A DNA stretch of 16,062 bases from Oscillospiraceae bacterium (GCA_009785015.1 WQXD01000055.1:1-16062), one strand, 5' to 3'; numbered from the stretch's first letter, positions 6,959 through 14,083 are shown. The notes: generated by a model not told the origin, from the sequence alone. Translations and numbers: made by a program.

Positions 6959-8635
6959 GTGAAAGAAAAAAATAACGCGGCGCGCATAGGGCTGGTGATC
7001 GCCGTTTTGGCGCTGATCATCGGCGCGGTGGCGGTGATCGGGAATTTGGGCGCGGGCAAGGATATGACCGCCGAACAGGCCCTTAACAAATTGGACAGCC
7101 TGTATTCGGCATTGAGAATAAACAGACTGCCGCTTTTTTTTGACCCGGATTTCACAGCCGGCGATGAAACCGAGAAAACCGCGGTTCTGCCGGATATTTC
7201 AGAATATCCGTTTATCGTCAATCCGACGACGGACGATTTTTTGACCATATACGCCTCCCCGGAGAAAACCGAATGGCTGATCGAGGTTGGCAATAAATTC
7301 AACCAAAGCGGGGCCTCAGCCGATGGAAAACCCGTATCTGTGGGTATCCGCGCCGTTTCCAGCAGCCTCGCCGCGGAGCTCATAGCTTCAAAAAAATACA
7401 CGCCCGACGTCTACGCGCCCTCGAGCGCGCTCTACGGGGAGCTGCTTGTGGGCAGGGGAGTGAAGCTGCGGCAGGCCGAAGGGCGGACTGCGGGGAATGT
7501 GACCGGCGTCGTGCTCAGCGCGCAGAAAATCAATGAAATCAAAGAAATTTACAATGCGCAGTCCTTGGATATCGAGACCATAATCCAAAGCGTTTTGTCC
7601 GACGAGCTGTCGCTGGGATACACTTCGCCCTCTTCCGATGAGAACGGTTTCCATTTTGTTTTGGCCCTTTTCGCCGCTTTTGACACCGAAAACCCGCTCA
7701 GCGAGGAATCGGTCGAAAGTTTGCGCAAATTCCAGGACAAAATCCTGTTTGTGGCCTATGACAACGAACAGCTGAAATCGGCGCTGACCGGTGGGATTTT
7801 GGACGCCGTGGTGCTGGATTATCAATCGTATTCCGATTCCCCCGCTTTAAAATCCTCATATGATTTCGTGCCTGTGGGCGAGCGCAGGGACAACCCCATA
7901 TATGAAATCGGGGATGTCGGGGCGCTCAAATCGCAGATCACGCAAAAATTCGCGGAATTTTGCAAAAGTTCCGAATCGCAGAAATCGGCCGCGGACAAAG
8001 GGTTCAACAATTTAAACGATTATGCCCCCGCAGCCGCCGCCGTCACCGGCGCGGCCGTGGGGCAGGCCTATGAGATATACAACAGGGAAAAACACGGGTC
8101 GAGTGTGATCACCGCCGTGTTTGTGGCCGATATTTCGGGCAGTATGGAGGGGTCTCCGCTTTTAAACCTGAAGGCGAGCCTGTACCGCGCGATAGACGTG
8201 ATTGATTCGAACGCCAATATCGGGCTTGTCACTTTCTCGGACAGCGTGAATATAGCGCTTCCAATCGCGAAATTCGACGTCACGCAGAAGTCGTGTTTTT
8301 CCAATGCGGTGAAAAATATGACCGCGGGCGGCGGCACCGCGATGTTTGACGCGATTGTGACCGCCCAGAAAATGCTGACGGAGGCAAAAGAGCGCAGCCC
8401 CAACACGAAACTGCTGCTGTTCGTTCTGACCGACGGCGAATCCAACATCGGCTATACGTTCAAAGACGTCGAGAAAATGACAAAAGGGCTCAGGATCCCG
8501 GTTTATACCATAGGCTATAACGCGGATATCGAGGTTTTGCAAAAATTGTCGGAAATAAACGAAGCGGCGGCCATGGACGCCGATTCGGAGAACATAATAT
8601 ACAGGCTCGAAAGCCTGTTTCGGTCGCAGACGTGA
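6959..8635 (+). CDS. Membrane-anchored solute-binding-like / VWA domain fusion protein
   Basis: A 558-residue extracytoplasmic protein. Residues 10-31 form one transmembrane anchor with a Lys-rich cytosolic start. Residues about 80-350 look like a bacterial substrate-binding region (WLIEVGNKFNQ, DVYAPSSALYGELLV, VVLDYQSY). Residues about 384-555 are a von Willebrand A domain with a complete MIDAS: DISGS at 391-395, Thr460 in GGGT, and Asp492 in TDGESN, so divalent-metal-dependent ligand binding is expected. The frame is open from a GTG at 6938, but that overlaps the previous stop and lacks a site; GTG 6959 has GGAGGG 10 bases upstream and gives a cleaner anchor, so it is chosen. SBP-VWA fusions are known mainly in Gram-positive bacteria and their role is not settled. 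It lies between an XpaC-like protein and a PotD-like lipoprotein and probably acts with them at the cell surface. Confidence 0.85.
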   Translation: MKEKNNAARIGLVIAVLALIIGAVAVIGNLGAGKDMTAEQALNKLDSLYSALRINRLPLFFDPDFTAGDETEKTAVLPDISEYPFIVNPTTDDFLTIYASPEKTEWLIEVGNKFNQSGASADGKPVSVGIRAVSSSLAAELIASKKYTPDVYAPSSALYGELLVGRGVKLRQAEGRTAGNVTGVVLSAQKINEIKEIYNAQSLDIETIIQSVLSDELSLGYTSPSSDENGFHFVLALFAAFDTENPLSEESVESLRKFQDKILFVAYDNEQLKSALTGGILDAVVLDYQSYSDSPALKSSYDFVPVGERRDNPIYEIGDVGALKSQITQKFAEFCKSSESQKSAADKGFNNLNDYAPAAAAVTGAAVGQAYEIYNREKHGSSVITAVFVADISGSMEGSPLLNLKASLYRAIDVIDSNANIGLVTFSDSVNIALPIAKFDVTQKSCFSNAVKNMTAGGGTAMFDAIVTAQKMLTEAKERSPNTKLLLFVLTDGESNIGYTFKDVEKMTKGLRIPVYTIGYNADIEVLQKLSEINEAAAMDADSENIIYRLESLFRSQT

Positions 8636-8664
8636 TTTTATGCCGAAAGAGAAGGGGGGATACC

Positions 8665-9711
8665 GTGAGTAAAAAAATGATAATAATCGCCGCCGCGCTT
8701 CTTGTGTTTTTGGCGTGCCTTCCGGGCTGTGAAACGAAAGGCGAAGACGGCAAAAAAAAGGAGCATATCGCTTATACCGGGACTTTGCGGGTGTACAACG
8801 CGGGGGAATACATCGACAGGACCGTCCTCGAGGATTTTGAGAGGGAGTTTTTTATAAAGGTCGAGTATCATGAATTTGAGAGTAACGAGGACATGTACGC
8901 CGAAATTTCGAAAAACCCGAACGCCTACGACGTTTTGGTGCCTTCCGATTACATGATAGACCGCCTCATCCAGGAGGATAAATTGGAAAGATTGGACAAA
9001 GATAAAATAAAAAACATCGGCCATGTGGCCGAGCAATACAAAAACCCCGCATATGACGCGGACAACAGTTATTCCGTTCCGTATATGGTGGGCACCTTGG
9101 GCATACTATACAGCAAAAAATACGCCGCGGATGCCGACAGCTGGGAGGTTTTGTTTGACAGGGGCCGCCGCGACAAAATCCTGATGCTGGATTCGCAGCG
9201 CGACGTCATCGGTTTGGCTCTCAAAATGCTCGGCTCCGGCTTGAACTCGGGCGATGAGGGAGAGCTGTCGCAGGTGAAATCCAAAATTTTGGAGATGCAG
9301 TTTGTCTACGGCGAAAGCGAGACGATCCGCGATCTGATGGTGGCGGGCGAAGGCGTGTTCGGCGTGGTATATTCGGGGGACGCCAAAACCGCGATGGACA
9401 GAAACCCCGACTTGGCTTATGCGATACCCAAAGAAGGCTCGAACAAGTGGCTGGACGCCTTCGTGATAATGAAGGGCGCGCAAAACATGGAGGCGGCGCA
9501 GCAGTTCATCGATTTCATGTGCCGCCCCAACATAGCGGTGCGCAATATGACAAAAACGGGGTACACCTCGCCTATCAGAGGCGCCTGGGGCGAATTCGGC
9601 GGCAATGCGGTCATGTTCCCCTCCGATGAGGAGCTCGGGCGCTGCGAGGCTTTTTTGCACAACGCCGAAGCCGCGGCAAAATACGAGCGGCTGTGGGACG
9701 AAGTACGCTGA
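8665..9711 (+). CDS. Orphan spermidine/putrescine-type (PotD-like) solute-binding lipoprotein
   Basis: A 348-residue lipoprotein. The signal peptide MSKKMIIIAAALLVFL ends in a lipobox LPGC with the lipidated Cys at residue 22. The mature part has the PotD/extracellular SBP pattern: LRVYNAGEYIDRTVLEDFE, then AYDVLVPSDYMIDRL, the hinge region VPYMVGTLGILYSKK, and the C-terminal WLDAFVIMKGAQN and FIDFMCRPN. The frame is open from 8632, but GTG 8665 has GGGGGGA about 5 bases upstream and is the natural signal-peptide start; ATG 8677 is possible. In classical polyamine transporters PotD is next to PotABC; here no permease or ATPase is in the window, so it either borrows one encoded elsewhere or serves as a sensor for the XpaC-VWA pair 29 bases upstream. 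Substrate is unverified. Confidence 0.88.
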   Translation: MSKKMIIIAAALLVFLACLPGCETKGEDGKKKEHIAYTGTLRVYNAGEYIDRTVLEDFEREFFIKVEYHEFESNEDMYAEISKNPNAYDVLVPSDYMIDRLIQEDKLERLDKDKIKNIGHVAEQYKNPAYDADNSYSVPYMVGTLGILYSKKYAADADSWEVLFDRGRRDKILMLDSQRDVIGLALKMLGSGLNSGDEGELSQVKSKILEMQFVYGESETIRDLMVAGEGVFGVVYSGDAKTAMDRNPDLAYAIPKEGSNKWLDAFVIMKGAQNMEAAQQFIDFMCRPNIAVRNMTKTGYTSPIRGAWGEFGGNAVMFPSDEELGRCEAFLHNAEAAAKYERLWDEVR

Positions 9712-9788
9712 TCGTGCCATTTGGTGCGATTGAAAAAAGTGCCCCGGCGAATTGCGCAGGGGGCGAAAACGAAAAGGGGATGAAAAAG

Positions 9789-9995
9789 ATGGCAACGGAA
9801 ACATTTTTTAAAACAATATACATTGACGAAGCCGCCGCGGACCGGCTGATTGCGGAGATGGAAAAACCGCGGGAACCGTACGCGCCAAAGAGAAACGCGG
9901 TGGAAATATTGAAAAGCGAGGAAGAATGGTGGAACGCATATCTGTCAAAGAAATCATCAAAAAAGGCCGAGAAAGAGACTTTGAAGCCGCAATAG
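9789..9995 (+). CDS. Small protein, putative antitoxin of GNAT pair
   Basis: A 68-residue charged protein with no signal peptide. It opens with FFKTIYIDEAAADRLIAEME, a strand-then-helix start compatible with a small DNA-binding antitoxin but too short to assign, followed by a proline-containing linker and a Lys/Glu-rich tail with SEEEWWNAYL. The frame is open further upstream, but the AAAAGGGG ending at 9779 sits 9 bases before ATG 9789 and only touches ATG 9780, so 9789 is preferred. It overlaps the following acetyltransferase gene by 70 bases in another frame, an overlap size seen in tightly coupled toxin-antitoxin pairs. Antitoxin function is inferred from position, size and partner only. 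Confidence 0.65.
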   Translation: MATETFFKTIYIDEAAADRLIAEMEKPREPYAPKRNAVEILKSEEEWWNAYLSKKSSKKAEKETLKPQ

Positions 9996-10471
9996 ACAAA
10001 TTCACGTGCCAAGACAAAGAGGTCGAAAATTTTCTCAAAACCAAAGCGCTCGATTTTGACCGGAGGCACAAGAGCAGAACCTATTTGATAATTGACATTG
10101 ACGAATCAGGCGAAATAATTATTTTGGCTTATTATTCGGTGACGATGAAGTCGCTGAAATTTATTTCTGGCCTGTCAAACTCGAAAATCAGAAAGATAGA
10201 CGGGTTCAGGGCGAACGCCACGGAAACCGAAGCGGTATTGATCGGGCAACTGGGGAAAGATTACAATCATAGAAACGAAATAAACGGAAAAAGCATTATT
10301 GAATACATACTGGAAACGGTGTATATCGCGCATACGGCGGTCGGCGGCAGAATAGTCTTTTTGGAGTGTGCAGACAATGAAAAAGTGGTAAAATTTTATC
10401 AGGACAATGGTTTTGCGTATTTACAGAACAGCGAAGACGAAAAATATTTACAGATGATAAAATTTTTATAA
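9926..10471 (+). CDS. GNAT-family N-acetyltransferase, putative toxin
   Basis: A 181-residue GNAT-fold protein. Recognisable parts are CQDKEVENFLKTKAL at 28-42, the RTYLIIDIDESGEIIILAYYSV strand pair at 51-72, the acetyl-CoA loop region LIGQLGKDYNHRNEINGKS at 105-123 in a degenerate form (no clean R/Q-x-x-G-x-G), and the C-terminal VFLECADNEKVVKFYQDNGF...YLQMIKFL. This is the plasmid- and phage-associated GNAT group with an 'IGQLGK' loop, whose members commonly follow a short gene. Known GNAT toxins such as TacT and AtaT acetylate aminoacyl-tRNA; the substrate here is unknown. The start is ATG 9926 (GAGGAA only 2 bases away) or GTG 9929 (5 bases), inside the preceding gene. Base composition is lower in GC than the upstream genes (18 of 60 G+C in 10081-10140 by hand count), consistent with acquisition. 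It ends just before a strong terminator. Confidence 0.75.
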   Translation: MVERISVKEIIKKGRERDFEAAIDKFTCQDKEVENFLKTKALDFDRRHKSRTYLIIDIDESGEIIILAYYSVTMKSLKFISGLSNSKIRKIDGFRANATETEAVLIGQLGKDYNHRNEINGKSIIEYILETVYIAHTAVGGRIVFLECADNEKVVKFYQDNGFAYLQNSEDEKYLQMIKFL

Positions 10472-10486
10472 AAAATCTCGATTTTT

Positions 10487-10530
10487 CCCCGTTGCCTATC
10501 GATGAAAATCGATTGGCAACGGGGCTTTTT
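10487..10530 (+). terminator. Strong intrinsic terminator after the GNAT gene
   Basis: A near-perfect hairpin: a 10-bp outer stem CCCCGTTGCC / GGCAACGGGG (10487-10496 and 10515-10524), a T-T mismatch, a 6-bp inner stem ATCGAT/ATCGAT, and a GAAA loop (10504-10507). CTTTTTC follows directly. It ends the plus-strand block and lies in the 58-base gap between convergent genes. On the minus strand the hairpin is the same but a T-run appears only about 13 bases later, so action in that direction is doubtful. Confidence 0.92.
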
Positions 10531-12386
10531 CACTCTATTATTTGTCCGTCGTTATCGTCATCTTCTTCCGGTATCGGTACAATAGCCGCTTTATCCATTT
10601 CAAAACACCATTTATCCTTGGCAAACTTAACGATTATATCTCTGCGTAATTCAATCGATTCTTTTGTCCATTTGCCGTTTACAAGAAAAGTCTCCAATTC
10701 GTTTTGACTCATCAACGGAGCTTTTACAAAATACCGGCTGTTTTTTTCTTCTACCTCTTTTTTTCCCTTGCTGGAATTTGCCGATTGCGGGTCGATAGCA
10801 AGGTTACCGACAGAATGTAAATATTCTCTATCAAAAATGCTGCGATAGCTTGTTGCGATATATTTTTCGTCTTTTAATATTCTGCATTTGTCTTTTGCGT
10901 CGTTTTGGGCGACTATATGCTCAATAGTCAGTCTCTTTTTGTAATCTTCTTCCCATAAATCGTTAAAAGTCAACGGCGCATAACCGTTTTTCTCCCGCAA
11001 TGCGTTCTCATATGACCAAAAAAAATAGTTCCTGTCCTGCGGGTAATATTCCCTGTAAAAATCCCTGCTTTTAATTCTGTCAAAGAATTTTTCATCATCA
11101 CCTAATTGCAGTATCAATACTTTTACCGAATTGTAAAGTGCGGAAAAATCGCCATCGAAATCCCTCGCCAAATCGTACCACTGAGTCATAAATTTATTGG
11201 ATTGGTTTTTTAATATTGCAAGACCCCTGTAACAAAATATTTCGCAATATCTGCACAATTCGTCGAACTCTTCTTTATTTTCACTTTTATCAAGCCAATA
11301 TGCTTTTATTAAAACAGGATATATCGACGCCATTCTTCCTAAAGCAATTAAATTTCTAAAGTATCCATTGCATGCAAACATCGCATTTACCGCATCAAAG
11401 GATTCTTTTAAATTGCTTACATAAGTCACAATATAATTGTTAAAAACCTCTTCTTTTTTTTCTTTTTCTTCGCGGTCATTTTCGGAATCATATATCTCTT
11501 CCGCCAGCGTATTAATCTTGATTTTCAATTCAGTCATGTAGTGTTGATAAGCCTTATAATTTTTCCGGTTAAACCATTTTTCATACGCGATAAACATATA
11601 CTGCTGGAGAGAGCTTTCATCCAAATTGAATTTTTTGTTGCTTTTCAGAGCTTCATAAGTTGTGTATATATCAAAAAAGCTCTGTTGAATAGTGTTTAAC
11701 AAAGAATCTGATTTTTTCAGGGAAGCAGACGCCTTATACATCAAAAAGCTCTTTGTTTTTTCTAAATTTGTCAAAACTTTTCCGCGGTCGTTTGTAGTCT
11801 CGAAAATCATAGCCGCTTCATTGCGGTTGGTAACGCTGTACACGAGGCAGTTTGCAAGTTGAATCCTCTTGTATATTTTTTCACAGTTTGCAATATCAAA
11901 AGCATCCAATTTATCTCTGAAAAAGTTTTTAGCATACAGTAAGTTTGTTTGCGCCGGGGTTTTTTTTATCGCTTTGCCGTCGTTATCCGTTAAAACATAT
12001 GATTTAAAAAAGCCATCGTCCTGTTCTTGCAATTTCAAAATAAAGTTCGTTTTGTATTTTACATATTTCTTTCTTATTTCGTCAGCGGTTTCTGTTTGTC
12101 CCAATTTTTCATAGCGAGCCGCCAAACAAGAAGTAAAAATAATCAAAGTGGTTAAACGTTGCTGACCGTCGACAATGTCGTATGAATCGTCGCAGTTTTC
12201 TTTTTGCTGAAATAAAATCGTCCCATAATAATAATTCTGGTAATTTTCTATGTGCGAGAAATCGTCAATAAAATCTTTGAGTTGTTTTTCACCCCAAGCA
12301 TAACTTCTCTGATAATTCGGCACTTCAAAATATCTATCTTCAATGAACAGACTTTTAATATTAGATTTTCCTTCGGTAATCGCCAT
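10530..12386 (-). CDS. GmrSD-like restriction enzyme, DUF262 + DUF1524 (HNH) single chain
   Basis: A 618-residue cytosolic protein. The N-terminal DUF262 part has VPNYQRSYAWGEKQL at 22-36, YYYGTILFQ at 52-60 and the diagnostic DGQQRLTT at 73-80, the ParB/Srx-like nucleotide-binding motif of GmrS. A mid-region IFETTNDRGKVLTNLEKTK fits the family. The C-terminal DUF1524/GmrD part has LTIEHIVAQND at about 486-496 and HSVGNLAID near 524-532, followed by an Asn and Lys, an intact HNH-type nuclease signature. Family knowledge: GmrSD is a type IV, NTP-dependent endonuclease that cuts modified (glucosylated hydroxymethylcytosine) phage DNA; single-chain forms are common in defence islands. The frame is open to 12650, but ATG 12386 has GGAGGAAGG 8 bases upstream. 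GC is low (13 of 60 in 11401-11460). It is the last gene of a three-gene minus-strand run. Confidence 0.88.
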   Translation of the reverse strand: MAITEGKSNIKSLFIEDRYFEVPNYQRSYAWGEKQLKDFIDDFSHIENYQNYYYGTILFQQKENCDDSYDIVDGQQRLTTLIIFTSCLAARYEKLGQTETADEIRKKYVKYKTNFILKLQEQDDGFFKSYVLTDNDGKAIKKTPAQTNLLYAKNFFRDKLDAFDIANCEKIYKRIQLANCLVYSVTNRNEAAMIFETTNDRGKVLTNLEKTKSFLMYKASASLKKSDSLLNTIQQSFFDIYTTYEALKSNKKFNLDESSLQQYMFIAYEKWFNRKNYKAYQHYMTELKIKINTLAEEIYDSENDREEKEKKEEVFNNYIVTYVSNLKESFDAVNAMFACNGYFRNLIALGRMASIYPVLIKAYWLDKSENKEEFDELCRYCEIFCYRGLAILKNQSNKFMTQWYDLARDFDGDFSALYNSVKVLILQLGDDEKFFDRIKSRDFYREYYPQDRNYFFWSYENALREKNGYAPLTFNDLWEEDYKKRLTIEHIVAQNDAKDKCRILKDEKYIATSYRSIFDREYLHSVGNLAIDPQSANSSKGKKEVEEKNSRYFVKAPLMSQNELETFLVNGKWTKESIELRRDIIVKFAKDKWCFEMDKAAIVPIPEEDDDNDGQIIE

Positions 12387-12410
12387 AATGCAAATCCTTC
12401 CTCCAGTTAT

Positions 12411-12445
12411 CATGCACGACGTCTGGGTCGGCGTTTTCGTGCATG
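12411..12445. repeat. Inverted repeat in the leader of the GmrSD-like gene
   Basis: CATGCACGA (12411-12419) and TCGTGCATG (12437-12445) are a perfect 9-bp inverted repeat with a 17-base loop. They lie in the 82-base gap between the unknown protein gene and the GmrSD-like gene, about 25 bases upstream of the latter's start, just outside its ribosome binding site. No T-run follows on the minus strand, so it is not a plain terminator. A regulator binding site or a transcript hairpin are possible. Confidence 0.6.
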
Positions 12446-12468
12446 CTGATATTTTGCGATCTTGCGCC

Positions 12469-13509
12469 TCATTTTTTATGTTTTTTGCTCTTTGGCAGAC
12501 GAAAGCGCGGTATTGGTTTGCCCGTTTCGTTTTGATATTGATGCGGCGTAAAACCGCGCAATTCCCATATGTGAGTGTTTTCGCGCAGGGTATTGTACAG
12601 CCGCTCGAATTTCTCAGCAAACGCCGTATCTTCCAAAGGCGCGTCGGCATCTTCCAATATTATTTTGATTTCCGAGGGGCTTAATAATCGTTCGCATGAG
12701 AGTCGGATTTCGAATTGCACATCTTCCAAATCCCGCTCGTCTTTGATGTGCTCCGCCAGAAAGTCGTCCATTGCCTTTTCGCCGGGGATTTTATAATCAT
12801 AATCCCACCTCTTGGCGACGCACTCCCCGATTACGCTTTTGGTCGGCATATAATATGACATGTCGCAAGTCTCTTCCCAAAGTTCATCAAACTCTTCGAT
12901 GTCCAAGCAGTCATGCACGACGTAATCTTCCTCCAAGTAATAATCCGAACCGAAATACTCCAAATCGGACAGAAAAGTTTCTGCCTCTTCATATGTGATT
13001 TTATCTTTATGATGTTGATTCCATACATTTGCGAGATGCCGTATTTCGTATGCGCCGTACAATTCAAGCAAAGCGGCGGCATAGGATATGAGTTCCAAAT
13101 TTTTGGCGTTGATGTCCGTAAAACCCTCGTCAGCCGTAACTTCGCGGAATATCTCTATTAATTCGACTGGCAATACAAGATAATAATTGTCGTTTTTTTC
13201 ATACAGATAAACGAAATTATTATCGGCAAACAGCCAGAACGGATATGGGAAGATATCTTCTTCCCATATTGCCTTTTTCTCTGACAGTTCCGCCGCGCGG
13301 CGAAAAACCCCCAGCTTTTTTTCGTCGCAAAGATAAACAGCTTTGCGAAACCGTTCCTTGATTTCCGTAACCGGGTCGGTCATATCCTCATAATCGTCCT
13401 CTGCAGGTTCTTCATTTTGATTTGCGGCGGCGACGCATTCGGCAAGGGTATAGACGGGTTCGCCGTGAATTGGCAAATAGTCAAACAAATCCATTATTTC
13501 TTCATTCAT
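12469..13509 (-). CDS. Hypothetical acidic protein in the Uma2-GmrSD block
   Basis: A 346-residue soluble protein I cannot assign to a family. The N-terminus is acidic (EEPAEDDYEDMTD at about 33-45). The middle, LYGAYEIRHLANVWNQHH...ITYEEAETFLSDLEY...YVVHD (150-200), reads like a helical, winged-helix-like region; a C-terminal segment ENTHIWELRGFTPHQY (310-325) resembles a phrase I recall from SEC-C-type Firmicutes proteins, but the SEC-C cysteines are absent and the chain ends in SKKHKK. No signal peptide, membrane segment or nuclease motif is seen. The frame is open upstream to 13614, but ATG 13509 overlaps the Uma2 stop as ATGA, with AAAAGG just before it, so translational coupling fixes the start. 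Its coupling to Uma2 suggests a joint role, perhaps control or targeting; this is inference. Confidence 0.75.
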   Translation of the reverse strand: MNEEIMDLFDYLPIHGEPVYTLAECVAAANQNEEPAEDDYEDMTDPVTEIKERFRKAVYLCDEKKLGVFRRAAELSEKKAIWEEDIFPYPFWLFADNNFVYLYEKNDNYYLVLPVELIEIFREVTADEGFTDINAKNLELISYAAALLELYGAYEIRHLANVWNQHHKDKITYEEAETFLSDLEYFGSDYYLEEDYVVHDCLDIEEFDELWEETCDMSYYMPTKSVIGECVAKRWDYDYKIPGEKAMDDFLAEHIKDERDLEDVQFEIRLSCERLLSPSEIKIILEDADAPLEDTAFAEKFERLYNTLRENTHIWELRGFTPHQYQNETGKPIPRFRLPKSKKHKK

Positions 13510-14051
13510 AAACCTTTTACCGCCATATGCCTCAAATCGATTTCTATCCCGTTTTGTGTTTGCAGTATATCGGTCAGCGATTGCGGGGGCAAAGGGTTCT
13601 GCCCGAGATAACATTCAATGTTATTATCTCTCTGCATTATATACCAATGTTCGACTTTATCTGAAGTGGAATACAAGAATTTTTTGAATATCTTGTCATC
13701 ATCCGTGTTGCCTTCCGACCACACTTCGATTACAAGGTCCGGAAAACCCGCCAGCCTCGTTTGATGTTTGGTTTCTATATATTTATTTTTTTCAAACAGC
13801 ATAAAGTCGGGCTCGACGCAGCGCAGGTTATAGATATCTTCATTTCTGAAATATTCCTCATCTGTCAGTTTATTTATTTCCACCAACTTCACGGTATCCA
13901 AGTTGGTGCGCTTGCCCCAGTAAACCAACGAACAATCGGACTGGCGAACAAGAATTTTCTTTGGTTTTATCAAACCGTACAGCTCGCCTATGATTGAATT
14001 TATTATGTCGTTATGTCTTCCGGACGTCGCCATTTCCATGGGCATATTCAT
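13506..14051 (-). CDS. Uma2 family endonuclease (DUF820, PD-(D/E)xK fold)
   Basis: A 181-residue cytosolic protein of the Uma2/DUF820 family, predicted restriction-type nucleases of unproven role. Signature parts: an N-terminal GRHNDIINSIIGELYGLI helix, VEPDFMLF at 79-86, and GFPDLVIEVWSE...DDDKIFKKFLY at 102-127, in which Asp105, Glu109 and a lysine at 120-124 are the likely PD-(D/E)xK centre; HWYIMQRDNNIECYLG follows the family 'EYWIVD' strand. Length is typical. The start at ATG 14051 is not well supported by a ribosome binding site (AAAGGAAAG lies about 13 bases away). It begins 32 bases after the stop of the solute-binding protein gene and its own stop overlaps the next start by 4 bases, so it could be transcribed from the operon to its right. 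Confidence 0.85.
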   Translation of the reverse strand: MNMPMEMATSGRHNDIINSIIGELYGLIKPKKILVRQSDCSLVYWGKRTNLDTVKLVEINKLTDEEYFRNEDIYNLRCVEPDFMLFEKNKYIETKHQTRLAGFPDLVIEVWSEGNTDDDKIFKKFLYSTSDKVEHWYIMQRDNNIECYLGQNPLPPQSLTDILQTQNGIEIDLRHMAVKGL

Positions 14052-14083
14052 ATTGCTTTCACTTTCCTTTCGGCTTCCGTTTT

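Noticed and set aside
9693..9788. N-terminal extension of the small putative antitoxin starting at 9693
   Set aside because: It would overlap the end of the PotD-like gene, has no ribosome binding site, and its residues look like translated spacer.
12410..12924. A 13-base direct repeat (TCATGCACGACGT) at 12410 and 12912
   Set aside because: The second copy lies within coding sequence, and one or two matches of this length are expected by chance in 16 kb.
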